Positions 21,806 through 39,400 of a stretch of DNA of 64,000 nucleotides are shown piece after piece. The stretch's first letter is position 1. Each line of letters opens with the position of its first letter. The position numbers and the translations under genes were made by a program. This DNA comes from Rhabditoides inermis (Eukaryota; Nematoda; Chromadorea; Rhabditida; Rhabditidae). The notes beneath the pieces were generated by a model. That model saw nothing but the letters and a program-made list of their open reading frames with translations. It ran no database searches and had not been told where the DNA came from. Location: assembly GCA_963966185.1 (NCBI GenBank), contig CAWZYM010000026.1, positions 248,001 to 312,000 on the forward strand, read 5' to 3'.

Positions 21806-22498
21806 GGTGTGTGTGCGTGGCCGAGGCTGTTCCCCTACCGGCGACGATCACACTGCAAGCAATCACGTAGGTGGCAAACCGTGATTCACACAAATCGATT
21901 CCGAACGACGAGGTAAATAAAGGATTGTAGTGAGAACGTGTGTACTTTTGAACAGCGCACAAACCACAAGTTATAAATGAACGAGAACATGCATATATTG
22001 CATTTACAAGTTTACATTTTTGGTTTACACATGGACACGAGCAATCGTATATTGAATATGATAGGAATAAGCAAGCAAGTGAAGCTAATAGCTGAATGGC
22101 GTCAAAAACGACGGCGTGAATGTGAAAGAAGTGTGGACCGTGTATACCGAGAAAGTGGGATGATTGCCATTTGTGGACACCCCGGACTGGGGAGAAGCTG
22201 GGGAGAAGGACACACTGCAAACAGGTTCCCTCGAGCAACGGAACGCACGATCAATAGTCAGCGTATTGTGAAATTTTCTCTCTCAGCTGATCGGTCAGCG
22301 CCAGAGCGTCTAGAGAAAGAGAGCAATCTAGACGGGGCGCACTTTTACGAGCGCCTCGATTTACCGCACATGACCTCATGGAGGAGCCCGGGGCAACAGA
22401 TTCTACCATGGGCAAGGACTATCGATAGATGAGAAGGCGTCCTCTCTCCACTCACCACTCACTCACTCGCTTCACATAGTAGGCCTCACTTTCTTCTC
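21806..22498. other. Divergent promoter interval
   Basis: 693 bp between the start of the HD-PTP gene (minus) and the start of the unknown gene (plus). A 151-codon open frame at 21977-22432 has no recognisable similarity and is not called. No clear TATA box noticed. Confidence 0.5.
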
Positions 22499-24587
22499 AT
22501 GCTGCGTGACTCCTATCCGCATTCTGCGGTGTTCACCACCGACGACTCTCCACATGACTTTGTTAACGGACGTCCAATCACCTTGGATTCGGATGGACGT
22601 GAGTTTTTGAATCCCAAAACATCAAAGGTAGAATTTTATCGAATTCAGACACTCTCCTGCAACTGTCGACCAACTACAAGAAGACCAATCCGACGCAACC
22701 GATCCATATGATCAATAGAATCGACTTGTTCACCAAGGTGAGTAAAACATGATATTCCACCTCAACATCTCACTGCACGGTTACGCATGTAGTACGATTG
22801 CGTTCAGACTGTTAACACGAGCGTGATAATTACTGAATAAAAACATGATAATAAAAAAACATAATGCTATTATCACAACAAACACAAAAAAAAAGAAAAT
22901 AATGAGAAAAACTCAAGAAAAGAAGAAGAAAAATGTCAAAAAAATTTCGTGATTCACACTCGATCAGCACAACAGACACTCTTTACGCACAATATATCTT
23001 AAAACACTGCGAAATTAAAAAAAATATATTTTAATTAGAATTTAATTGGCTATAATTTTTTTCAGTCTGTGCGCTCGTTCGATCTTCCTGGAGTATTCGT
23101 GCACATCGAAGACCGGCCTCGCCAGCTCCTCTGCGCCGGGTCCTCCCTATTCGTCCTCTCCACCAACCTATCCATGAAGAGCCTTCTTATGGATAGGTAC
23201 ATCGTGAGTCGATATAATTTCCTGCCATTTCACTGACTATCTCTCAGATGACCAACTCCTGCCGTGTCCCGTTCGAGCCGGATGGAGCGGACACAATAGA
23301 GCTGCCCGAGCTCGGAGCCAGCCTCGCACATGTGAGTGATCCTTATGAGATGATGATGATTGGTGTAGATCTACCTGCACGGTGGTTATGTGTACACGTC
23401 GCACCCGTCTCGCTTCCTCCGCCTTCCACTCGACCAGCTGAGGGAGGAGACGCACATCGAACTCAACGAGAGACTGCTCCGCGAACACGCCATCAGGTGA
23501 GTGCATTCCGTCAGAGGCCGTGGCATCGCGATTTCAGCAACATCCGCATGCGCCATCCGTCGTGGAGAGTGATGCCGCGTAGTGAGCGCGACACCTACAA
23601 CGCCTTCTTCCTCTATACGGATGAGGTGAGCCAGTGCGATGTGCAAGTACAATCTGAATATTCTCCAGCTGCACCTCTCTTCCTACATGCGAATTGACAA
23701 GAGGGCGAATCCTACTGGAAAAGGCCGGTATAGAGTGGCGGAGACTAGGATGGATGATGCGACGAGGGACGCCCTGCGAGTCATCACAGAAGGAAGGGGA
23801 CTGGTGAGTGCCCCTCCTCCTCGTTCTCATTCCTTCTCTTCTTTCAGTCGAATCAGATCGTCTCGAGTGACTCTCGCATGTGGATCCTCTCCCGAGTCAA
23901 TCGCCCTGATACCTCGTGGATCACTAAGTGAATATGGCTGCAGTGATTGATTAATTGATATCTCTCTCAGACTGAAGCAGTTCGTTCGCGTGTGTCTCTG
24001 GTGGAGGGGCACTCAGTGGGCGATAGGCGCGCAGTGAGTAGATATACATCATGCATAACTGCAAACTTCCTCATTCAGTCGCGACCGTCCCAGCACGCTG
24101 AACATGTGTCTCGACTGGGTGTATCGCCGCCTCATCCGCTGGGCAATCCACGACTTCCGCCATGTCCTTCTCACTGCAAACCTAGAAGAGGTGTGAGATA
24201 GTGTGCATATCCTCTCACATTTGGCTTCCCAGACTCCCGTCCATCTCAAGTACGTCCCCCTCTTCTCCACGTCTCACGGATGGGAGATCGACTCGGCCTC
24301 GCTACTCGGAGCCACCAACACCCACGCATACGTCTACACCAAGGTGGCACAGCGACGGCGTGCCCAGATGACGTGATGTTTCAGGACACGGCGTCGGTGC
24401 ACTCGATTCCGGATGCGTTCACTCCGCCCTCTCTGGAGGTGCTGGCTCGAGAGGCGGGAGTGCCGACTGATCCTCTCGCAAAGGCGAGGAACAAGAGACC
24501 CTCGCCTACTCCCCTGGATGAGGTGAGAGAGAGAGAGGGAGCGAGAAAGAGAGAGAGGGAGCGAGAAAGAAAGAGAGAAAGAAAGAA

Positions 24588-24626
<39 letters not shown>

Positions 24627-24749
24627 GAGAGAAGGAACGTGAGAGATTCCTTCCAGGCGCTAGAGATTCGGGATGAGGATGAGCGATGCGGAATGCGGAG
24701 GCAAGATCTGGAAAACGACGACACAAGCAGTGACGGATCGGAGATTTAG
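22499..24749 (+). CDS. Unrecognised multi-exon protein
   Basis: About a dozen exons join without frame errors, from ATG at 22499 to TAG at 24747-24749. It starts MLRDSYPHSAVFTTDDSPHD. Exon 1 ends at GGAC before a 49-bp intron, then HTLLQLSTNYKKTNPTQPIH follows. Later parts include SFDLPGVFVHIEDRPRQLLC, IYLHGGYVYTSHPSRFLRLP, SNIRMRHPSWRVMPRSERDT, LHLSSYMRIDKRANPTGKGR, FVRVCLWWRGTQWAIGAH, LDWVYRRLIRWAIHDFRHVL and HLKYVPLFSTSHGWEIDSAS. The C-terminus is acidic (DENDDTSSDGSEI-like). Roughly 430 residues, no signal peptide or clear membrane helix. Sequence style is that of a structured, conserved cytosolic protein, but I do not recognise the family. The third intron (22.74-23.07 kb) is unusually A/T-rich. 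Confidence 0.7.
24523..24640. repeat. (GA)n/(GAAA)n microsatellite in an intron
   Basis: Purine-only tract filling most of the last intron of the unknown gene. Confidence 0.9.
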
Positions 24750-25461
24750 AGGACTCACTCATAAATATCAACTTTCTGACACTCTCACTGAATGTTTTTG
24801 TTTCATCATTACTTCTTCTCTCTCTTGATAAAGTTTTTTGCATAATAAGATCAGAGTATGAGATCAGATCAACGATCGGCAGTTTCGAGTCGAGTCGGCT
24901 GGAAATATGCGACTGACCAGCAGAAACTTTCCGTTCTCTCTCGCTCCTCTTTCTCTCACTCTTTGGCGAAGCGGCCGTCATACCTGCAATGTGTACCTAT
25001 GTGGAGTGAACGTGTGATGAGATAACGAGCGATCCGCCGACGAGAGAGCGTGTGTTGGGGGGAGGGCGGGCAGACGGGGAATGCGGCGGGAGGGGGGCGA
25101 GAGAGTGGAGGATCGCGGAGGGCGATCGGAATGCGGCGAGACAGCGGTCGACGCACCGGGGCCGGGCTATTGATCGAGCGGCGGCGAAGAAAGAGCGACG
25201 TTCCCAGCCAGCCAGCAACACAAGCAGTTCTATTCCGATACTGGAGATGCACTGATTCCTGCCTCTGTCCACTCCCTCCCTCCCCACCCGCACGTTTAGC
25301 TGAGATGCGGCCGTCTGGCTCGAACGGAGACCGCCCCAGGGAGCCCATGCCCTCGCAGGTATGCCCTATTTACTTTTTTGATTCGTTTGATTTTTTTATG
25401 TTTTCGATGTTGTTTCATGTAATTTTCACTTTGTTGATTGCTGGATGCTTATCCCAGGATC
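24750..25461. other. Leader and promoter region of the Warts kinase
   Basis: Contains an ATG at 25305 that opens a short reading frame (MRPSGSNGDRPREPMPSQ) up to a good donor (CAG|gtatgc, 25358). If spliced to the acceptor at 25455 this frame ends in TGA after three more codons, so it cannot be the kinase N-terminus and would act as an upstream ORF. The acceptor lies 7 bases before the kinase ATG, which also fits trans-splicing. Confidence 0.45.
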
Positions 25462-30830
<5,369 letters not shown>

Positions 30831-31256
30831 CGACGTCGCCCTCACGTCTTCTGCCACACGGGTACCCCACTCTCCCATCGCTCATGTGTCAATCTGTGTG
30901 TGTGTGTTTGATTTGCGCCTAGCCGCATTGGAGGCGTGGATGGGAGGGGAAACCTCCCTCTCCCTCTTCTCATTCTCTTTTCACCCTGTCTACAGGTAGA
31001 ACTATGTGATCTAACGTTGTTGCTCGTTCCCCCTTCCATTGATCGCTCCATTATACTACGTGCCATTTGACTCCACAGTAATGCTACAGTAATCCGCGTG
31101 TCTCTTTTTGTGATAACACGTGCCTACCACTCGTGTGATGCGATGAACATATTTGCAGAAAAGAACTATTTAAATATTCATGTATTTAGTACTAATACGA
31201 TTGAATTCGAGCCCCCATCCTACGTGTGACATTCTCTCGTTGTTTTGTTTTGTTGT

Positions 31257-31262
31257 AATAAA
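31257..31262 (+). terminator. Polyadenylation signal of wts-1
   Basis: AATAAA about 430 bp past the wts-1 stop codon, after a T-rich stretch. Nothing coding lies between. Confidence 0.6.
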
Positions 31263-32457
31263 TTGCAAGACTATCGTGGGTCTATACTGGAGTAGATGTG
31301 ATTAGAGATGTGTGAAGTGAAGGGATATTGTGGTGGAAAACGACTGCAAACCTGCTCGTTTTATGCCGTCTTGATGGCCACTTCGCCTTTTTCGAACACA
31401 GCCTATGCCGCCCGATGTAACCGAAAGAAACTGTCTAGCTAGCAATAGCAAGTCGCTGCTGTTTACATCAATCAATTGCTCGACTTTCTCGAAAGTAGTT
31501 TAGCTTTCACATAACTATTTGCTGCTCCCCGTTCACATCTGTTAGCAATATGGGGGTAGGTGGTTGGGGTGTTATCTCGGAGGGAAGAGGAGTGGACACT
31601 GAGGGAGTGGGAATGTTCCTGCCTGTGCAACAGTTAGGTGATTTGTTGGAATCTCCCCTCTCCCCTCCCGCAAACCGGTTGCGCAGTGCGCGGCAGCGTA
31701 CGCTGGGAGACTGACTATACGCACGCCCTGACCGGGTAGGCTGGCAACCAACCCGCAATCGATGCGATCTGCTTCACAATTTCTGCACAAACTTTCTCTC
31801 GCCATCTTTCTCTCGTCGATCCCGGTTTATGCGTTGTTTTTGTGTTGCGTGCGAGAGAGGGATTCTCTCTTCCTACTCTCTCTCTCCCACTCTCTCTTTC
31901 CTTTTCTCTCTCTTTTTCTTCTATTAGCTATTCTGTCATCATTTACCGTAGCGTTGCCTTCCATCATTAGCTTGGGCGCATCGGCTATTATTTCGATGTT
32001 GTCACCTCCAATCTGTGTTATGGAATGTCTCAAATCAATCGACTCGTGTCGGTTTCGTCCTTCTCTCATTTGTCTCTCATTCTCGTCACCCACCAAATTT
32101 AGCAACGCCCATGTCTCTTGTCTCCCATCGATCGTCCACCTGGAACGTATCGCAGATCGTACGTGCGGTGCAGAACAAGAAAGAGTTGTGTGTTTGAGTC
32201 ATCGCACTTCCGCTTTTTGCTTGCCGCTCTCATCAGACCGAGTTCTCATCTCCTGCTTTTTCCGTCCTCCATCTGTGCTCGCCCGCGCTTCCATTCCTCC
32301 ATCGATCCCCCCCCCCCCTCCTATCCAATCGTCCTCGTTCACTTTTTGAGGGCCGTTCCTCCCCCTGTCTCCTCCCATCGCCCCCGTTCCCTCTTTCGGA
32401 CTATTCATCGCATATGGAAATAGTATCAGGTGTCTCGTCCAAACAACGCATGATCAG

Positions 32458-32503
<46 letters not shown>

Positions 32504-33323
32504 CAAAGTTTTACTCGTCAACACATGACGCCATGTTCATTAATCACCACTGTGTGTTGGTGTTGTGAGTGGAGCAGTCAGCAGTGACTTCCTCTTCTCC
32601 TCCTCGCCCCGCGACGTTCGGCAATTGTTCGTTTTATTGTCGCAACCTACACTCTAACACACATGTTGTGCACTACTGCCTTGGTCCTCGGAATGTTTGT
32701 TTTCGATCTCTTCTTCTGTCATCTGAGATCGGTAGACTCCTCCCCGCTTTCTTATCAATCAATGAGACATGTATGTGACTCAGTGTGTCTTTCCCGTGAT
32801 TGCATCCCAGCATATATCTGTTATGATTGATTGTTCTAGTATCGTCGTGTCGTATTTTCCAGTTTCGGCCCGTGCCCTCGAATACCAGTTCAGCCACAGT
32901 TGACCATTAATCTGCACCACACTTACCTCGGCTTATAATATATTTCACTATTTCAAACACCTCTTTACTCAAATCAGACGGCTGTACGATTCACGCCCCA
33001 AAATAGTTCACAAGTGATCATCACTTCTCTCTCACGTCTCTCTCCTCCTGGTTTTGCGAATTTGCGCACTGGAAACGACCCCAATAGATCACCACACATC
33101 GAATGGCCAATCATTCCATCATATCCTATCCTGCAGAAGGAGATTTCCAGAATCTGTCCTACCTGCGCGCGGCAAAACAACCGAAAACAGACAATAGCAG
33201 AGAATGGCATGCATTTATCACAGCAGCAGAGGCGACCTTGAGAGAGTGATCAATCCAACGCCCTCTAAATAGAATCGCCACTCTCTCTCGCTCACACACA
33301 ACAATATGGGCAAGAGAAAAACT

Positions 33324-33377
<54 letters not shown>

Positions 33378-34183
33378 CAAAGAGAGATTAAAATCTACAT
33401 AAACCGTCCGTGTGTCCGTCAGTTGAGTGAGAGCAAATGTGGAAACAGCGAAATTACTCACCTCTTGTTTGCCACCACTCTCTCCCGTTTCTTTCAGCGT
33501 ATGTTTGGATGCGCACTACGCGCAAGAGAAAAAAAAACTACGTGTCACTGGACCGCTTTCAATTAACGTTGTGTGTTAATCGTGCATTTCGTACTCTGCG
33601 CGCACTACGCAACACTATAGGCCATCTCTCGTATAACTCGATTCCGGAATGCTTGCATTACTGCAGTGTTGTGGATTGTGCATATCATGTATCAACCGCA
33701 CAACACCCTATTTTTTCGCGGCTGGCTATGCAATGCATTGAGAGAGAGAGAGAGAGAGAGGGGGGGGAGAAAGAGGGAGAAAAGGAAAAGAGGGGGGAAA
33801 GGAAAAGAGGGGGGAGAGGGAGAGATGGACACTAAACCCGCGTTCTCCCTACATACTGCGCTGTTTTTGACCACTGTCACACCCGCGCTTCTCTCTCTCC
33901 CCCCCCCCCCCCCCCTCTCTCTCTCTCTCTCAAAGTAACTCCACCTCTGTATCTCCTAGGAAACCACACTCTTTTTTATGCGTCACTGGAATATGATGGA
34001 AATCCTCACACGTTCACACCAATCTCTTCGCTATTATCCGTCTACAGACATCCCTCCTCACTCTCGTCTCTCCTCAGTCGCCACGCTCTCTCGGCGCTCT
34101 CCCGTCTTCCGTTCGGACCCTTCTGTTTCCGACTCTCCTTTTCGCCGGAGCTGCACGCAAATTTGATCGCTTTCATTGCCGCG

Positions 34184-34259
<76 letters not shown>

Positions 34260-35533
34260 CCCGCCTATCTTCACCCCAAATCGGGGGCTACCCCCTCCAA
34301 ACATCGATCCCACACCACACGCGATTCGCTCCTCTCCGTTTTTTCCATGTTAACAGCTCATTATTGTGTGAGACAGAGGGTCTTTGGAGTCCACCTCCAG
34401 CCTTTCTCTCTCTCTCTCTCTCTCTCTCCTCTCGCTTTCTGTGTCGCGTTCCCCCTTGCAGAATCGATGTCGACTGTGGCGGGGGCGGCGGGAGGAGAGG
34501 GAGAGAATGCCCCCGCCGATCCCTTCCGTCCCCCCGAAAACACACCGGAGGTTGTCTTCCATACTCACCCCCAGCTCCCTCCTAGGTGCCGCCCAATTTG
34601 CCCTCGCCACGCACTTTTAAAAGCGCCCGTTCACAAAAAAAAAATGTGTTCTTTGCTGGAGAGAGAGAATCCGTTGTTACCTTCTTGTCGACGCAATCTC
34701 ACTTCACACTCGCCACCATCCCTGAATCAATCGTCGTCTCTCGCTTTATACGTCGATGATTGTGTTGTGTTGTTTGCTGATGTGGTTGTAGTATTCTCTT
34801 TCGCAGTATTTTCTCGCCTTGAAGTGTGGCGAGAGAGGGGAAGGAGTGAGGGGAGGGGGGCAGAGACGCAGAGTGGGTTATGTCGGCGCGAGTCGCGCTG
34901 AAGACTGGACAGTTGTTGCTGACCTGCCATCGAGCGATCCCCTCTCCCCCTCTCCCTCTCCCCCCTCTCTCTCATTTCCCGTCCACTCGATTAGTGTTTC
35001 AATGTTGCGGCAACCCTCACTTTCTCTCCGCCAGTTATTTGCAGATATGTCTTGCATATTCATTGCATATCCTCGGTTTTTTTTAATTCTGCTTCCGTCA
35101 GGCCATCGCATTACAACATGTTTGCATCGCATTTTCCGGATCGTCTTTTTATAATCAATTCCGCAGTATTCTCGTTGCTTCCTTCCTTTCCTGGCATAAT
35201 CCGACGCATTTTTCTCTCTGATAAGTGATTCTTATTCAAATCGCGACATTAGCAGCATCCGTTCCTTATATTATAATTCTCTTCGATCGTGTATAAGAGT
35301 AATATTAACTGTTATTTTATTAACAGTCACTTTTCCAATTTGCTTTGTATAATGATTATTCATATCTAAGCGATTCACATGTGGTTATTCTTGATCGTTT
35401 GTTAGTTGCATTGCGCGTACCTCCAGCTCTGCCTTTGCGTGCTCCCTCTTTCCACATCATCAATTCTCACCACTATTGCGCAGCCTCACCCCTACATTCT
35501 GACCATTCTTTCGCCTCACATAACACGCATACT

Positions 35534-35579
<46 letters not shown>

Positions 35580-36465
35580 CTAATGTTACCATATATAATA
35601 TTTTTCCGGGAGATAGTTCGCCAGATTACGGTAGAAAATCGATCTACCCTCTGGTCGCATTTGATCTACCTTCTAGTCGTGAGGAGACCCAAGCGCGCGC
35701 TTTCAAACATTATTATCGATCAAAGAAGCCGACATGCGAATCAAAGAGGCCGCGCGACACTCGAGTCCTTGCCCGCGCTGTCTGGCCTCTCTCGCTCAAA
35801 ACTGAGTTTCGCCAACTGACCCCGGCTGTCAATAACAGAAACTATCCTCCAGGCGGCGAGTATAGTGTCCGTGATTTGATCTCATTTGCGCTCTCGTCTG
35901 ATGCGTCACCGATTTCTTCATTAGTCGCCATTTTCATTCAATGAGTCAACCCACACTGTAAAATGCCGCGACTTTCTATGGAATCTATATTTGAGTCAGA
36001 AATTTTGGGTCAGAAATCAAAGCGTACTCGTTACTTAGTTTCAACTAGCTTTCTCTTTCACACGGTTTGTGACGACGTTGATGGCACAATTGCGTCTCTT
36101 CTCTGAGTCATGCTCTCCGTTCTATTCTGATTCGTATTACTACTTTGATTTCCACACTGCCGCGAGGTTGCTTTTGCTTGTAACGGATCTATTTCACGCG
36201 CATTTTCGTTCCCTTTGAAAACTTCATTGTTTGCTCTTATCTCACTCATTCTTTTTCAATCAACGTTTCTCAAAAACTTATTCAAAAACATAACATATTG
36301 TTTTCATAGTTCGTGATCGATACGGAAACAGTCTTTCCGATGTATTCTTTACAATATTTAGTCACTTTCGCGATACTGTATTATCATTCATTTTAATTCG
36401 ATGACGTGGATATGTATGTTGCTGTTTGCAGTGCGTGTTCTAGCAGCTAGTGTCGTGTGATAGTG
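31263..36465. other. 5.2-kb gene-poor interval upstream of the giant gene
   Basis: No gene with family resemblance or a consistent exon chain was found on either strand. It holds microsatellites: (CT)n at 32459-32500, (GA)n at 33326-33373 and 33741-33830, (CT)n at 34187-34260, 34405-34430 and 35538-35575. Probably the promoter and leader region of the giant gene. One candidate coding exon is listed separately. Confidence 0.5.
34467..34554 (+). CDS. Candidate alternative first exon of the giant gene
   Basis: After an acceptor-like CCCCCTTGCAG, an ATG opens MSTVAGAAGGEGENAPADPF and RPPENTPE up to a GAG|gttgtc donor in phase 0. That phase would join exon 3 of the giant gene (36964, phase 0) but not exon 2. 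Codon use is GC-rich, unlike its surroundings. Purely speculative without transcript data. Confidence 0.2.
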
Positions 36466-39400
36466 ATGGCTGAGAGGGATAACGACAGGGAGCGGCCGCC
36501 GCGCCCGCCACCGCACCGTCAACCCCTCTCTCCCACCTACAACGGACACCGCCCCACGCGCATCCAACCGCTGCCCGGTACGCACCGTCTGAGGGGCGAG
36601 ACTCATGCACCATTGCAGAGTTGGACACGAGTCCTCGCTGGACGGTGACGCGGAGGGAGCGGACGGAGATGAGTCCGATGCGCTCTCCCGGAGGCTCGGT
36701 CACCTCGCCCGGACCCTTCCACTCACGCACCGTCACCACCACCGAGAGGGTGCAGATCCTTCAGGTCAGCCAACACAATATATATTCACATATACATCAT
36801 TCGTACTCAATCAGACAGATAAAACGATAAAAGGTGGATATAGCGAATTCGCTGCAATGACTTTATTTGAGACGCCTTTGACTGTATGTGTGAACAACGG
36901 CCGTGGTGAATAGGTTGAACTGAACGGTTGTCTGTGATGGAGTATGAGATGTGGGTGTTGCAGATGCCAGTCTCCGTGACGGACGACAATGACACGGTGC
37001 ATCTGATGGCGATCGCCTCTCCGGCAGGCAACACCGCCCAGTCTGTCTCCTCCACAGTCACGCGATTCGACCACCCAAACACGCCCCTCATTGGTACTAC
37101 GTTTGCTTCTCTTATTTACTTTTTACCATTTCATACTATCATTTGATATTATATTTAAACAGTTTAGTTTTAGGTGATAGGCATACTTCCTATGGATACA
37201 TCTATGAAATCACAAATGACTTGTTTTCTTTTGAAATGAAAGGATGATAGTGAATTGGTTGTAGGAGGCGTGACCGCTGCGGGAGTGCCGCTTTACAATG
37301 GAATCCACGTATCCGCCGATGCGCGTCAGTCCACTACCATCATTACTACTACCACCACCACATATCGTGTCGTCGAGGTATGTATATTAAGTTTGATTTC
37401 ATCAGCTCAACATCTCATAACAAAAAAAAACATCTCAACAGTTTCCTATTCGTATCGCTGTCACCACACGATGATCGGCCACCGTTAAGGCTCGCGCACT
37501 GCGTTGGCATTTGTATAGTGTAGTGATTTAATACTAATGTACCAGATAACTAAGTAACGAATTTATATTTTTGAGATGTTACGGAACGAAAACGTAGGTA
37601 AAAATATTTCGAACAGATTGTGCGCGATACATTTTTGAAAACGTTTTCCATTATTGATATATATCAAATCACAGTACTTCTTCATGAGTAGAATCCCTAT
37701 TGAACAAGTTATTCGAAATTTCATCGCGCACAATCTTTCTGTAATATTTTTCTGCTAATTATCAGCTAAATAACACAATATAAAAGCCATACAATACTGA
37801 CTTATCAGGTACAAAAGTTTGCGCGTCGCGGCTGCGTCGCGGTTTTTCAGATGGTTACAAAGAATGTACTTCATAAATAGCGAAGTGGTATTCCAGATAT
37901 ATTGTAACTATATGGATAAATAACACAAAAATACTTACAAAAGATTGTGCGTGTTCGATTTTGAAATATTATCATAGTTGTGATTTTCACTATCGACCGA
38001 TTTGATGGAACGTCATCCACTGATAGCGATTTACCCCCGCCATAAAGTAGCGATTTAGCTTGCGCTGTCTCATGGCAACTTAGTATTATGGATAGCGAGC
38101 GAGGACTCCGTTCTGAAGGTCGATGGTTCGATCCCTGCCTACGCATTTCGTTTTGCAAAATTTATATTCATTCGAGAATGTTATCAATCACGTAAAAAGT
38201 GGAAATATGTGCTGGATTCAGAGTTGTGATAATTTTAAAACACTTTTTATCGTATCAATCTTCTCTAGGGTCTAATGGAATATCATCTCCAAGTTCATTA
38301 TAATACATTCATCATGACGTTTGGCGTAACTGTTATCACAAAATCTGATAAGTTATCATTGTCTTCATCCAAACTTGCAACCAAACTTATTTAGTTATGT
38401 GAATTTCGAGAGAAATCACAATTGCGTTCAAGTGTGCACTCTTTGCCATTTAAAGCCACGCCCCCAGGCTAAACCACGCCCCCGCTCTCCAGTGCGCGAG
38501 CACGATCACCGTGACCACCTAGCTAGCGTAGTGACAATTCTCTCTCTTGATAACTACATATGTTTGCGAGTTTAACTCCTACTAGACAGGCTATGTTGTG
38601 TCAATTTGAAAACATGGACCTCACTGAAAGTTCTAGAATGTTTCTATAACTACCCCATATCTCTCGTGAAGCGTGAAACTCATTTGCGAACAAATATTTT
38701 TGTATGATTATACATACAAATATCTAATCATACAAATGATAATATAAGTCTTATGTTCCTATTGCCTTGTTCAGGTGAGCGACAGCGACAGCCAATCGGA
38801 CGAGTTTTCAATCGAGGAGTACCGCCCGATCTCCACTCTGCCTGTGGACGACGACATTGACGACGAGACAACGCTCACCATCGACATCCCGCTGCCGTCA
38901 CCGCGGCCCGATTCGAGAGGCCATCTCTACAGAATCGTCGGGAAGGCGGAGAGCGAAGCTCCTGTCTCGCCGCAGTCAGTGCGCTCGATCAACATCGAGC
39001 TAGGCCCGGTCTCGGCCACGCCACTCGCCCGAGACATCGACGTGCATCCTCTGCGAGAGCTGGTGTCTGTGTACCACTGCGGGTACACGGATCCGCCTGT
39101 GACGACACTCGAGGAACTGCCTGCGATCGAGCAGAGAGACACGAGATATGCGGACGATCAGCCAGCCAGCACTAGTCGGTGGAGAGAGGTGCCCCACGCC
39201 GATATCGCTGCCCATGTCACTGTCTACCACAGTGGACGATCCGACGATATGGATAACCATACAGTCATTCCCGATAAGGCGCGCGTCTTCAGAAACAACA
39301 TAACTGGTCTGTTCAAGAAGAGCGCTGCTCACGTTGACTACCCTGTGTCGGAGTCGTACGACGGACCTCTCGACAACACTGGACGCGCCCAAGACATCGA

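Larger units (their letters stand above)
37378..38774. other. 1.4-kb intron of the giant gene with transposon remnants
   Basis: By far the longest intron of this gene, A/T-rich unlike the exons. It contains the MITE-like repeat and a tRNA-like remnant listed separately. No coding sequence recognised. Confidence 0.6.

Noticed and set aside
21977..22432. 151-codon open frame between HD-PTP and the unknown gene
   Set aside because: No family resemblance; occupies a divergent promoter region.
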